Shown here piece after piece: positions 34,019 to 44,229 of a stretch of DNA of 64,000 nt. How positions within the stretch are numbered: position 1 is the first letter of the stretch; the number at the start of each line of letters is the position of its first letter. The position numbers were made by a program, and so were the translations under genes. The stretch comes from Mytilinidion resinicola (Eukaryota > Ascomycota > Dothideomycetes > Mytilinidiales > Mytilinidiaceae). Below the pieces are notes generated by a model. It did no database searches, was not told the origin of the DNA, and saw only the letters and a list, made by a program, of their open reading frames with translations. Location: assembly GCF_010093595.1 (NCBI RefSeq), contig NW_022985442.1:598261-662260 (forward strand), in the 5' to 3' direction.

Positions 34019-34447
34019 TTGTACGAATGAAACCACAAGCCCTTGAGGCTGCGGTCGGGCCCGGGAAGTTGTAGTGAAGAAGGTAATGCTGTGGACGGTA
34101 TGACGAGAGTGTCTCAGGAAAGATACGGATCAAGCGAGACAGCCGGCAGGAACAAGCACTGAGGCTTGGCGAAGCTGAGGGAGTGTTTGGCGCGCTGAGG
34201 GAGGCGACGGGAGTGCTGGCGAGACAATTGGGAGTAGGAGAGAGCAGGAGATGAGGTAGTGGGCAAGCAAGGTCAGAGAGCTACAAAGGAGAGTGCTTGT
34301 GCTAGAGATAGGCTTGCGTCAGCAACAGAATGAACAGCGGGAACGACACTAAGTGGCCGGATAAGCTGCCACGTGTGCTCTGTGCTCAGTAACAGAGAGG
34401 TAGTCCGCGTTGACGAAGGGAGACAAAAACATACCAGCTAGTCACGT

Positions 34448-34672
34448 CTACTTCTTCCACCACTTTCCAAACAAGTTCTTCTGCTCCGGCCAGCTGCCGA
34501 AGGCCGCACTGGACTTGAAGGGCCCACGGCAGAGCTTCGCTGCTGCGGTAGCTGCGACGAAAGGCGGCAGGCGGACGGGGGGCTGCGGAGTTGGCACGAG
34601 GCGGGCGGGATAGGCGGGTTTGAGGGGCTGAGGGGGCTTCCCCCTGATGATGATATCGAGGACTTTGGCCAT
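34448..34672 (-). CDS. Small basic Pro-rich protein, 74 aa
   Basis: ATG at 34672 (ATGG context) opens MAKVLDIIIRGKPPQPLKPA and ends PFKSSAAFGSWPEQKNLFGK then WWKK before a TAG. The 120 bp before the ATG are a C/T-rich leader typical of real fungal genes. The N-terminus is basic and partly amphipathic, so a mitochondrial or ribosomal role is possible, but I do not recognise the family. No intron is needed. Among the small ORFs here it is one of the more convincing. Confidence 0.5.
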   Translation of the reverse strand: MAKVLDIIIRGKPPQPLKPAYPARLVPTPQPPVRLPPFVAATAAAKLCRGPFKSSAAFGSWPEQKNLFGKWWKK

Positions 34673-34883
34673 GGAGGCAGATGAAGTGGTGTAAGAGGAA
34701 TGGATGTGGTGACGATGTCAGTGTTGAGGTGACGGAGATGAGTGAGGGTGACAACAAAACGGAGGGTGGGCTGAGCAAAATCCAGTGCGTCGGATCGGCG
34801 CAAAGACAAATTCGGCCCGGCAACGGTATGCCGATACGAGACGTTCCTATAGAAAGAGGTAAATGTGATGAGCATACAGTACT

Positions 34884-34962
34884 AGGTCATAAGTCTGGGC
34901 ACACGAGTCTATCACTGCTTGGCCCCAAACTTGCTCACTCGACACCACTGCGAGGAAGAGCC
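34884..34962 (+). repeat. Dispersed ~80-bp repeat, copy a
   Basis: Carries CATAAGTCTGGGCACACGAG, then CACTGCT and ACTCGACACCACTGC. Related sequence occurs reversed at 36374-36452, 36738-36823 and 56019-56100. Confidence 0.4.
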
Positions 34963-35127
34963 CAGCAAGTACGCAGCCAATTAGGCAGTCTAATTTGCAT
35001 TACTTCAAACTTGACATGACGCCTGAACTTTGGAAATTCCATGGGGGTACCGCAGGCAGTGGCAAACGCGAGTGCACAGACTTCTGACCTGTCACTGTAG
35101 GCCCTGTTTGAACAACACAACCTGACC

Positions 35128-35963
35128 TTAGACAGTGGTACCCACAGCGTCCTACATCCGGCCCTCCACAATATCGAACAACTTCCGGGCCGCCACATCT
35201 GGGTTCACAGTGTCGAGCTCCCGTCATTGATTGATAGTGTCAAGAACCAGATTCACTGTCCACATATTGACCTCCAAGTAGTCCCGATCCTGCAGCATAT
35301 CCTGCATGAAGTCACCAACCTGTTTCTTAGAAACCCGTTGAAACGTCGTCTTCGTACTGATGGGGGCGTCCCGGGCGTACTGGTTGACGGCTTGCGCAAG
35401 TGAACCCAGAGGTGCCGCCAGGAAGACAACTCTGGGGTCGGAGGAGCCGGCAAGTAGACGTAAAGAGCTCATGTGCAATCCGTTCATGCCTCTAATGTTG
35501 CGTTCGACGAACTGGGCGTACCCCCCATAGACCATTCCTGGAAGCCAGGGGTTGAAGCAACCACCTCGGCGTTGTTGATGACGACGTCCAGGTGCCAGTG
35601 AGAGACGGAAATAGCGTCTAAGGCGGCACAACGGGAGACTTTTTCCAAGCGGCCGAGCTGGATGGAACTGACAGTTGAAATGGCGTTCTTGGGGCTCGTG
35701 GAAGAAAGCTGAGCCGCGGCATTTTGAGCGTTCAGGAGAGAGCGGCAAGAGACGACGAGTGCTCTTCAGACTGCCAGAGCGGCTTCGTCACTCGGAATCC
35801 GACAGGCTCATTGCCTCCTGTGCCACTGTTAGCAAACACCTCGTACCTTTTGCAATGCATGCGTACCTGTGATGAGGACTACTTTAAGCGAAAGTCGTCC
35901 GCTCGCACAGTCGCTCGTCTCAGGGTTGTTGCTACCACGATCTGTCGAGAAAATGGAGCCCAT
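35128..35963 (-). pseudogene. Short-chain dehydrogenase/reductase pseudogene
   Basis: SDRs reduce or oxidise small molecules with NAD(P). ATG at 35963 opens MGSIFSTDRGSNNPETSDCA and reaches KVVLIT; an intron (GTACGC...GCTAACAGTGGCACAG) splits the Gly codon of the cofactor motif and exon 2 continues GGNEPVGFRVTKPLW. Frameshifts follow.
Other family marks appear in different frames: HLDVVINNAEVV (normally NNAG), SSDPRVVFLAAPLGSLA, and RVSK, where the catalytic Tyr of YxxxK is Gln (codon 35340-35338). The tail DTVNPDVAARKLFDIVEGRM is followed by a TAG before the natural end at 35128. Cofactor and active-site residues are lost, so it is non-functional. Confidence 0.8.
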
Positions 35964-36373
35964 AGTTGAGGTAGTGCGAGGAGTACGGGGTCCGGGCGAT
36001 GAGGTACGTTGTGGGTGGCCTACTGAGTGGCTTATTCACAGCAGCTGGTGCGAGGAGCGCGGACCCTGGGCGATGAGGTCCGTCGCGGGCGTCTGCAGCA
36101 AAGGTGCATTCACCCTGAATGGGATTCGCTTTCGAGGAGAAGGCAGAACTTGAGCAATTGGTGCAACTCTGAGCGATGAGGTCCGTCGTGGGCGGTCTGC
36201 AGCAGGATTGCTCGAAAGCGGGCGTAGTGCGCGTACTGGAAGTGGTCCAGTAGCGTCAGACCGAGGCAAGCGAGAATTTCCAGAAGTTTTGACGACTGAG
36301 AAGGTACTTGATGTAAAGCCCAACCTAGTAACATTTAGACTATCTCTTAACGCAGCTGGCACCTGCTAGCTGG

Positions 36374-36452
36374 GGTACTCCTTACAGGGGTGTCGAGCGA
36401 AAAGAGTGGAGCTGGAGCAACGATATATCCGTGCCCAAGCCTGTGACTTAGT
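36374..36452 (-). repeat. Dispersed ~80-bp repeat, copy b
   Basis: On the minus strand it reads TAAGTCACAGGCTTGGGCAC and later CGCTCGACACC...GGAGTACC, matching the order of words in copy a. Confidence 0.35.
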
Positions 36453-36737
36453 GCTGTATGAATGAGGTAGAGTCCAACCTTTCCGTAGTGTTGGAAGGGA
36501 TGAGGATAGTCGGCGCGAGGCGCAGATCTCATCACGGCGTACATATCAGACCGCTCAACGTCATGTCTTGTTTTGCAGGTACACCACCTGATTTTGGACG
36601 TCCAAGACATAAGTTTGGGCACTCCTTGCAACTGGCTGGGGTAGTCCGATGGGCTGTGGAAATTGCAAATACAATGTGAAGATCAACGCAGCGGAAATTA
36701 GACTACCTTTCGACAAAAAAGAAGACGTCGTACCTAA

Positions 36738-36823
36738 GGTACTCCACACACTGGTGACGAGAGAGCAAGAGTGAGACCAGAGCAGTGGAATATTCGTGTG
36801 CATAGAATTGGGGCCTAGTAGTG
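36738..36823 (-). repeat. Dispersed ~80-bp repeat, copy c
   Basis: On the minus strand it reads ACACGAATATTCCACTGCTC and later GTGTGGAGTACC, parallel to copy d at 56019-56100. Confidence 0.4.
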
Positions 36824-37362
36824 TGTCAGCCTCCCGATGCTACAATCCTGGGCATTAAGTTTGGGCATACCATTCTTTTCGTCTCGTCTCGATTGATGAT
36901 GAGGTGCTGAAGCACTACATAGAGTGGCAAGGGGGCTAAATGTCAGCGTGTGAAAATGTCTTTAATTTACGCTCTCAAGAACTTTACATCTTCGTCAATA
37001 AGAAATGGAATATGCTAAAGCGCCTCCAACGGTGGTGATCATCTTGCAACTAGTAGTTATGAATTTATTGATTTCTCCGTTACTGCAATTTAGTCCTAAT
37101 GAACGCTAATATACTGAACTCGTGCCAAACGAAAGGAAAGTCCACTTTCTGTCCGCCAAAATGTCAACATATCTTCAATTTCAGGTAAATCAAACAACAT
37201 CGCTCCATATCACCCAGGCATCGTCTGCCATAGTTTGCCCTTTACCAACCTAAGTGTCCAACCGAGATACAATTTGTGTCCGGAGAGCTGCAACGAGTCA
37301 CCTAATTCGCAGTCGCTCATGCTGACATTTTCAACATCATACGAAGAAGGCTCTGTATCACT

Positions 37363-39087
37363 CTACTCTTCGACAGGATAGTAGAAGCCATCTTGTGGCT
37401 CACCGTACGTCTCGTGCGCATCTTTCAGTTCATCGAGCGCCCTCCTCGTCGCATTCTTCTTCATATCTCTCGCAATGTCCAGCATCTTTAGGGCTTCTTC
37501 GTACATCTTCTGCGTGCGGTGAAGGTCTTTTATCGCATTGTGTAGCGAAGGTGGAGCAACAGGGTTGCCATCTGGTCCTAGGCCGAGCGGGCGGGGGACG
37601 CACTCTAGGGTTGGAGACGCGCTGTTGAGATTCTTGAGCTTCAGCCGGTATTTCTTCTCTTTGTGCTCATTCCGCTTTCCAATGACGCGCTCGTCCACCG
37701 AGCCTCGCTTGGGATGGTCTTTGCGACGTCGCACGACTTCCATCATAAGCTTCTCGGCATCCTTCCGGCTGACCATATGGCCGCTGCGCCCGCGAATCTC
37801 GTCCGGATGTGCAACCACCTTGAAAGTGTCGAACCCAGAGTTGACAATAGGAGGTTTTGTGGGGTCTCCCGTCGACTTCGCGTCCAAAGGTGGAAGGAAT
37901 TGGTATTCCTCGCGTGGAGATTTGACGGGAACTGTCGAGATAAATGGGCGAATCGGTGCGCGACGCTTCTTGGGTTCTCCCATCCGCCTAGACGGACGAG
38001 GCCGCTGGAGCTTAGGGACCATCATCTTCCGAATATCGCTCGGCAGGCCTTTTGGGCGGCCTGCGCACGGCGCCTCTGCAAAATAGTCCTGGTTCGGAGA
38101 TCCAAGGGGAGATGGTGTGGGTGTTAAGGCATCTCGCGCAACTTCGTCAGTAGTTGACTCGGGATCTAGGAAGATCTCCGTTGATGACCGCATCCTACGG
38201 CGCTTGCGCGACGTCTCAACAGGTCCTACATCCAATCGCATCTCTTGACGCGCCATGGCCGCTGAGGTTGGAGATCGTGGTTCATCGTGTGAAGGAGGTG
38301 ATCCCTCGCGCAAGCTCTGCGCTCGCAGAACAGGATGTGGTGAACGTTCCCTAGCACGCTTGACCCGCTCCCGCATGTCTTCAGGCAGTTCGACGCACTT
38401 GTGTTTCAGAAAATGTCCACTAAGGACACCCAACTGGTCCACCGGCAACTGTTCAACGTCCGTTACGTCCTTGCGGTCAATGTGAAAGATGGTTGCAGAT
38501 TCGTTGAAGGAGACTCGCTTTCGCTCCTTGGAGGGCATACCGCTGCTAGTCGAGCGAGCGCTAGAGGGGTTTGAGACGGATGTGTTTGTCGAGGAAGGGG
38601 CCAGGTCATCTCCTCGGAGGATCCAAGAAGGGTTTCGAAGGATTGATTTACCACACCTGGGGCTCGGAAGATTCTCGAGGTCAACGATCCCATACGCGAT
38701 GGTTCTACCACGGGGCATAGATTCCCTAGCAATCAAAGTCAGGCCGGCAGACATGTGAAATTCTTCGCGGCTAAAATCCTCGTCGAGTTTCTTCCCCAGG
38801 GTAGCAGCGGAAATATCCGTTGACGTCATTTCTTCCTCCTCCATCAAGGTGGTGTCGCCGTCTCCGATAAAGGAATTGTCGAAGTCATCTTCGGTGGTTG
38901 AATTGTACGGGGAAGTATGGTCGTCGGCAACTTGATTGACGGGTCCATTGTCCGTCGTCTTCTTGGAGGCAGCTTCGTTGAGGGCAAATCCAACGGCAAT
39001 GTTTTGGCGCTCGGTAATGGCTTCGACGTAGGCGACATTGTCCATGCCGGTCATGGATTTGTCGACGACGTTCGTGGGGGATGGCAT
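37363..39087 (-). CDS. Nuclear-type protein with RVSF PP1-docking motif (574 aa)
   Basis: This is the longest clean frame in the window. I start it at ATG 39087 (MPSPTNVVDKSMTGMDNVAY), which has A at -3. The frame stays open a further 92 codons upstream, but that part reads like a leader. The protein is mostly disordered and polar. Residues 189-196 are RKRVSFNE, a canonical RVxF motif for binding protein phosphatase 1, preceded at about 147-152 by KSILRN. A basic cluster RKRRRMR (294-300) may be a nuclear signal. The last 60 residues (KDLHRTQKMYEEALKMLDIA...) are likely coiled coil. It ends YYPVEE and TAG. It is probably a real nuclear gene; PP1 targeting is inferred from the motif. Confidence 0.85.
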   Translation of the reverse strand: MPSPTNVVDKSMTGMDNVAYVEAITERQNIAVGFALNEAASKKTTDNGPVNQVADDHTSPYNSTTEDDFDNSFIGDGDTTLMEEEEMTSTDISAATLGKKLDEDFSREEFHMSAGLTLIARESMPRGRTIAYGIVDLENLPSPRCGKSILRNPSWILRGDDLAPSSTNTSVSNPSSARSTSSGMPSKERKRVSFNESATIFHIDRKDVTDVEQLPVDQLGVLSGHFLKHKCVELPEDMRERVKRARERSPHPVLRAQSLREGSPPSHDEPRSPTSAAMARQEMRLDVGPVETSRKRRRMRSSTEIFLDPESTTDEVARDALTPTPSPLGSPNQDYFAEAPCAGRPKGLPSDIRKMMVPKLQRPRPSRRMGEPKKRRAPIRPFISTVPVKSPREEYQFLPPLDAKSTGDPTKPPIVNSGFDTFKVVAHPDEIRGRSGHMVSRKDAEKLMMEVVRRRKDHPKRGSVDERVIGKRNEHKEKKYRLKLKNLNSASPTLECVPRPLGLGPDGNPVAPPSLHNAIKDLHRTQKMYEEALKMLDIARDMKKNATRRALDELKDAHETYGEPQDGFYYPVEE

Positions 39088-39089
39088 GT

Positions 39090-40845
39090 TTAGAGTGGTA
39101 GAGGCCGTTGTAAAGCTTTGTACTTGCGGCGTGGGGAGAGAAGTAGGTAAGGAGTCGAGAATGATTAGAAAGCTGGCTGTGGCAATTGGGTTTATATGCT
39201 TGGAGAGGCGAATCTCCGGAAAGCAGTGTTGCTTGTTGTGTTGGTGGGCAGTGCGGCCAAAGATAGTGCCTTGGTAGGGTGGTGGAGAGAAGATATGGTG
39301 GAGATGACCTGCCGGACGCGGCAGCTGGAGAAGTTTATAGGACCTGTCAGATTGGGGGATCACGTGGACTTAAGACATAGTGGATCTTATGCATTCACCA
39401 TCGCGGCAGGCCTCAGAGTTGTACTGTGCATTGTGAATCACCACGAGAGAACTTGTCTTGCTTGAGGTACATTGTGAATGAATTACTTGCTTCCCTTTAT
39501 GCTTTTCGGAAACCACATGACCTGTACAGTGCACGTTGGTGCCACTCTCCAAACCCATTCACTTTGACAGATCTTCCCGCAACCCGGGAGATCTTCTCCC
39601 GAGACTGGATCGACAAAGCGGACATGTCTCCCCGAGAACTCGTGAAGCTTCCCAACAACCGCCCTTGCGATGAGTCCCATCAGCCTGCCTTGTCCTCTGC
39701 AACGTCCTAGCCGAATCTTCTTCGTCAACGTGAAACGCCTTCCACGCAGATGAGGTTAACCGGAAATATCAGCCGGAGGTCAGCGGCTTGTTTGAGGGAT
39801 AGAACGGGGAGCGAGACTAGCGTGGCAGCATCTAAGCGTACACGGAACGATGTTGCGAGCTAATAGACGGTCAGTCCACGGACTCCGGTAAAGGATCGCT
39901 GAGGACTTACAAGCTCGGTAGTTTGGCGCACTCAGTTCGAACTTGTGGTTGGTGGCGCATCAGTCGGGGCATGAAGCTTTGATGTTTGGTGATGATGCAG
40001 AGGTCGCTTCCGGTGTTTCCAGCCAGCCCGGGATACGGAAGAGTCATCTCAGATCTGGACAGTGGCAGCGGCGAGATTGAGTGCTGATGGCTTGTGAAGC
40101 TTCGGAGGTTGTCGACCAGTGACTTCAGGCTTCAGGTTCGCATAATTCGCAGTGGTGCAATATGAACTGTATCAGCCGTAGTATCGGACCCTGCTCGTTG
40201 GTGGAGGTTCGGAGGTCTCCATCAAGTGGTGGCTGTGTTCCCAGAACTCAAAGACTCGGGGTATGATTTGAGCGGTGCCGATCATGACATCGAGTGCTGA
40301 TCTTTTCGAGGATTCGGAGGCATTCAGACAGTGACAGAACGCCAGCAAAGCGAGCAGTGAACGGCGCGGACTGGGACGCAGTTAGTTCATGGACGTGGTT
40401 GGAAATATGCGAGGTACTCACAACATGATCAAGCTGATCCCATTTCGGAAGTGAAATATACGAATTGACGTCTTTGACATTCACTTCGGATCGATCCTGG
40501 CGTCTCGAAGGCCTTCAAACGGTGGTGACCGGCTGGCAAATATCAAAGATGTTCTCATGGAGATGGAGGCCATGGCGATTTCGTCGATCAAAAGGCAGAA
40601 CCGGCAGGGACATGGAGCCAGACGATAACTGCACATTGTGCCGGAAGAATGTCGGAGTGACCGGCGATGTTGCAGAACTTGATGCACAAGGAACCAGACG
40701 ACGTAAAAGGCCAGGAGGCCTTGGAGTCAGACGATAACCGCACCCAATAAGGTGGAATTACCATTAGACATTACGATAAGAATGTCGGGTAAAGGTCCTT
40801 TAGGGCATAATTCTGTAAAATGGGTGGTCAGTGTGAGCTCTTCTA
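39090..40845. other. Upstream and intergenic; minus-strand coding traces
   Basis: 39090-39365 is the pyrimidine-rich leader and promoter side of the 574-aa gene. Near 40420-40690 the minus strand reads SGSMSLPVLPFDRRNRHGLH and VNVKDVNSYISLPKWDQLDH up to a GTGAGTACC donor, with a stop between, so a decayed minus-strand exon is likely. No family recognised. Confidence 0.35.
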
Positions 40846-40859
40846 CCGTCTAGGAAGAC

Positions 40860-41209
40860 ACAAAGGCCGCACTTTGTGTGGCAAACTCACATGTTGGGGA
40901 TAAAGAGCACACTAAGAGGAGGAGGCGACGGCGACGGGGACCGTGGGGGTGGAGGGAGGGGGGGAGTTGGCGGNNNNNNNNNNNNNNNNNNNNNNNNNNN
41001 NNNNNNNNNNNNNNNNNNNNNNNNNNNNNNNNNNNNNNNNNNNNNNNNNNNNNNNNNNNNNNNNNNNNNNNNNNNNNNNNNNNNNNNNAGGAGGAGGAGG
41101 AGGAAGAAGAGGAGGAAGAGGAGGAGGTGGTGGAGGAGGAGGGAGAGGAGGAGGGGGGAGTGGGGGCGGCGGCGAGGGCGGCGGCACGCTTCTTCGCTGG
41201 GCCGGCCAT
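40860..41209 (-). pseudogene. Low-complexity gene end around a GGA-repeat gap
   Basis: On the minus strand an ATG at 41209 opens MAGPAKKRAAALAAAPTPPS followed by poly-Ser. The sequence enters N at 41088, emerges at 40973 and reads ANSPPPSTPTVPVAVASSS and TAG in one frame. Upstream lies a (GAA)n tract that reads poly-Lys. It may be a real Ala/Ser/Pro-rich protein, but the gap hides the frame, so nothing firm can be said. Confidence 0.3.
40974..41088. other. Assembly gap (115 N) inside purine repeat
   Basis: N-run flanked by (GGA)n/(GAA)n sequence. Confidence 0.99.
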
Positions 41210-41255
41210 CGTTCTTCTTCTTCTTCTTCTTCTTGTTCTTCTTCTTCTTGTTGGC
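41089..41255. repeat. GGA/GAA microsatellite and CTT tract
   Basis: Imperfect (AGG)n and (AAG)n at 41089-41160, then a (CTT)n tract at about 41214-41252. These flank the gap and explain it. Confidence 0.9.
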
Positions 41256-41339
41256 GAGGTCGGCGTTGGCTGCTGTTGGTGTTGGGAGAAGAAGCAGAAG
41301 AAGCGACGGGAAGAAGGTTTTTGTAGCTAACGTCACGTT

Positions 41340-43540
41340 GTTTACGCGCTGACGCAAAGAGCAGGCACTCTGCACCCCCAACGTCAGATCGACCAGTAAT
41401 AAGGCCGAGAGTGGTATCGCTCTTTCATTGCTTCATCCATTGAGGAAAGGTGGCTCTGAATCTACATTCAGTCACGTCCCTACTATAGCAGCAGGTGTAG
41501 CTATGAGCCGCCCCAGCGTGCCTCGAGAAAGGACTCTCATTACAATGCATTTCCCAGAGGTTCAATTGCATATTCTCATCTTGCTACTTTGCGGTCAGGC
41601 TACGTGTATTGAACTGGGCCCCTGCGTCATGATTTGAGCAACAAAGTCAAGATCAGGACCCACTGGGTTGAAGAGATGGTTTACATAGAATTGAAAAGCA
41701 GTTACGTATGGATAAGCCTTCCAGACGAAGTACCCGGAGGTCCTTGGTGTCCATCTCAGGCAGTAAAGGGCCATGAAGCCTGTTCGGCAAGATGGAGCCG
41801 GCTACTTGACAGGTATGTTGTCCCCACCTGGCTTGTCCGCTCTCCGACTTGACGTTGGCAAAGGTGTGGGCCTCCGAGAGAGTCTCGCGAGGCCAGATAG
41901 CCCTGCTACATCCGTGAACCATCGGATTTGCCCCCGATTGTTGCCACAACAAGGTTGGAGTTGTGGAATCAATCCATGCCGGCGAGACAGTCTGAAGCTG
42001 GCGTTTCAGGGAAGAGTCGGGTGTGGGATGGAGATCTAGTAGCAAGTCAGGAAATGGGAGGCACAACGGCCGAGGCGTACGAAATAGGTGTCTTTCCAAC
42101 AAGCGGCTGGCTCTCTCGTCGCCTGAATGGCTCGTGAAGGAAAAGGAGGGAGGGACTGATGCGGGGGGCTCATAGCTCGGTAGGTGGTGCAACAACGCGG
42201 AGGTCAGAGGTCCTATTACCCGACAAGGTGTCATTAGTCCCAGCGACGAAACGGCCCAGGGGGAGGTTTGGACTGTACGAACCGATGACCATGACATTAG
42301 GAGTTGCTAGGACGGCTCCTGGATTGGATAATCTCCGCCACCTTGACAGCATTCTCTGCCACTGTGTTTGGGTACGGTATGTGAGCCAAAATACGACTTG
42401 GGGTGAAGGATTCGTGGAATCGCTCGCGAGGGGGGGAACTGCTGGTGCAGACGCTGGGTTTGACGCAGTTTCGCTTTTGAAACAGGTCTGATTGCCAGAG
42501 GAACTGGAGCGGTCGCTGGGCCTGCGGAGGAATGACGAACGCGACGAGACCAATTGGTAAATGAAGGGCACAGGCTTGAGGGCAAAGGAGATGGAAGTGG
42601 AGGTTGTACGAGGAGTGGACGAGAGGAGTGTGTTGCTGAAGCTTTTGGCGAGGTGGAATTCCGCACGATGGTCAGCAGCTGGTCTTCGAGAATCAAGACA
42701 GTCCACTTTTGGCAACTCGACTCTGAGAATATTCGGCTGAAGGAGCCTGGAGTCAAGAATTTTCAAGATGAGATAACAGCAGCATTCGAGAATAGTCTTT
42801 GCAGTCCTAGCAATGCCGCAGCTGAGAGTTTAAACTAGACCTTGACAAAAGAGTGTCTCGCGGCGGGCTTCCGCCCTCCAAAGAATTAGAGGCATGTACC
42901 ATCACTCGAATACCTCTACCTTCCGGGGAATCGCAAGGGCGCATGAATCGCAGAGGTCGATTGCGTATCAAGCATTGTACAAAAGTGTTTGCCATTGAAT
43001 TGCATCTGCTCTAGTATATCTGAATCACACCGGGCTTCTCTAATCAGCATCCCCGCTGTTGAGCGCTCGACTGGAGAGCCGCGGTACTGCATCAAAGTCA
43101 ACCCTCGAGCTAAACCACGAGGCCGCCGATTCTGCACGCTGATTCCTAACGCGTCAGGGGTCAAAGATGGTACATCCAGACTACCTGCTATAAACGCCTC
43201 TGCGTTTCTTAAAAATGGGATTGGTGGGAGGCAGAGCACCTGCACGTGAGTATAGCCTGCTTGCGGTCGAAGCATCGCCCTTCGACCTCAACGCTATTGT
43301 AGAGTCTTTGAAGACGAACTCTTTCAATCCGCAAATGCTCTAAGCGCTCTGAAGATGCATTGGCCCTATTCAAGGCCACACGAGACCGCATACGAAACTC
43401 CTATTTCACTGGCCAGGCCGTTCATACACAGTACACCGTACACCATACCTTCCCGTCACAACCCGGTATCATCGTCGGGCCGTGCCGAGCCAGCACGATA
43501 GGCCGAGCAGGACCACGCTCACTGGTGACCCGAAGTTGAT
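41340..43540. other. No supported gene; long overlapping open frames
   Basis: Minus frames at 41653-42297 and 42170-42766 and plus frames over the same bases are open for 110-214 codons, but none begins with a good ATG and none shows a domain. Ser/Pro/Thr-rich composition on the minus strand (for example RTTSTSISFALKPVPFIYQL) may mark a decayed gene. Confidence 0.3.
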
Positions 43541-43630
43541 CCGGCGTGACCATGCCTGGAATCTTCCGATGAAGCCTGCAGATGTCCGTGCACCGCTGAC
43601 TAATCCGTTAAGCGAGACGTCTTTCCTCCG

Positions 43631-43638
43631 TATAAGAG
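43631..43638 (+). promoter_or_regulatory. TATA-like box before the tandem intron-like array
   Basis: TATAAGAG is followed by about 150 bp of C/T-rich leader, as in the module at 24170-24830. Confidence 0.35.
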
Positions 43639-43792
43639 TTTGGTCCGCTGTCGTTCCTTCCTCACTTACAACCTTCCTCATCCACCTTACTCGATCACCT
43701 TCCTCTTCCAACTTTCTCAATCACCTTTGTCAATCACCATCTTCGGTCACCTGATCCACAATGCTCCTTCACCATCGACTTCCTCCATGACA

Positions 43793-44225
43793 GGTACGTT
43801 CCATTTCCTTTTTGTTTTCTCTTGCTCATCACGGCACGGCACGGCGACTGGCGACAACAACTTCTTCTCACTCTTTTGGGTGGGTGGATGGGCGGGTGGG
43901 CTTCTTCATGGTACGTCCTTGTTTCTTTTTGTTTTGTTTTTGCGCATCACGGCAACGGCGACGGTGACGACGACGGCGACAACAATCTCTTCTCACTCTT
44001 TGGGTGGGTGGGCGGGCAAACATCAAGGTACGTGTTCCCTTTCCTTTTCCCCTCTCTCTTCGGCATAGCGACGGCGATGGCGACTCCGACAACAATCTCT
44101 CCTCCCTCTTCGGGTGGGTGGGTGGGCAACATCAAGGTACGTGTTCCTTTTCCTTTCCCCTCTCTCTCCAAGGCAGGCGACGGCGACGGCGACGGTACTC
44201 TTTGGGTGGGTGGGTGGGCAGCCAG
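43793..44225 (+). repeat. Four tandem units, each with a donor-like GGTACGT and a G-quadruplex motif
   Basis: Units begin at 43793, 43910, 44027 and 44136 (117, 117, 109 and about 90 bp). Each starts GGTACGT followed by a T/C-rich run, then a GGCGACGGCGAC-type block, then ACAACAATCTCT-type sequence in most units, and ends with G3 tracts separated by single bases: 43878-43900, 44002-44016, 44112-44126 and 44204-44218. The last two read GGGTGGGTGGGTGGGC. A four-tract, one-base-loop arrangement is a textbook stable quadruplex. The units look like duplicated 5' intron sequence with repeated splice donors. Confidence 0.85.
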
Positions 44226-44229
44226 GTGC

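Larger units (their letters stand above)
35970..37360. other. Intergenic with dispersed repeat copies
   Basis: No supported gene. GAGGTCCGTCG(C/T)GGGCG(G/T)TCTGCAGCA is present twice (near 36077 and 36178), a local duplication. 36900-37300 is AT-rich and empty. Confidence 0.4.

Noticed and set aside
40887..41381. Poly-Lys/poly-Leu/Pro ORFs across the second gap
   Set aside because: They are translations of microsatellite and N sequence; the frame across the gap is unknown.
41653..42766. Overlapping 198- to 214-codon minus frames as genes
   Set aside because: They begin with non-ATG codons, overlap other open frames and show no domain.
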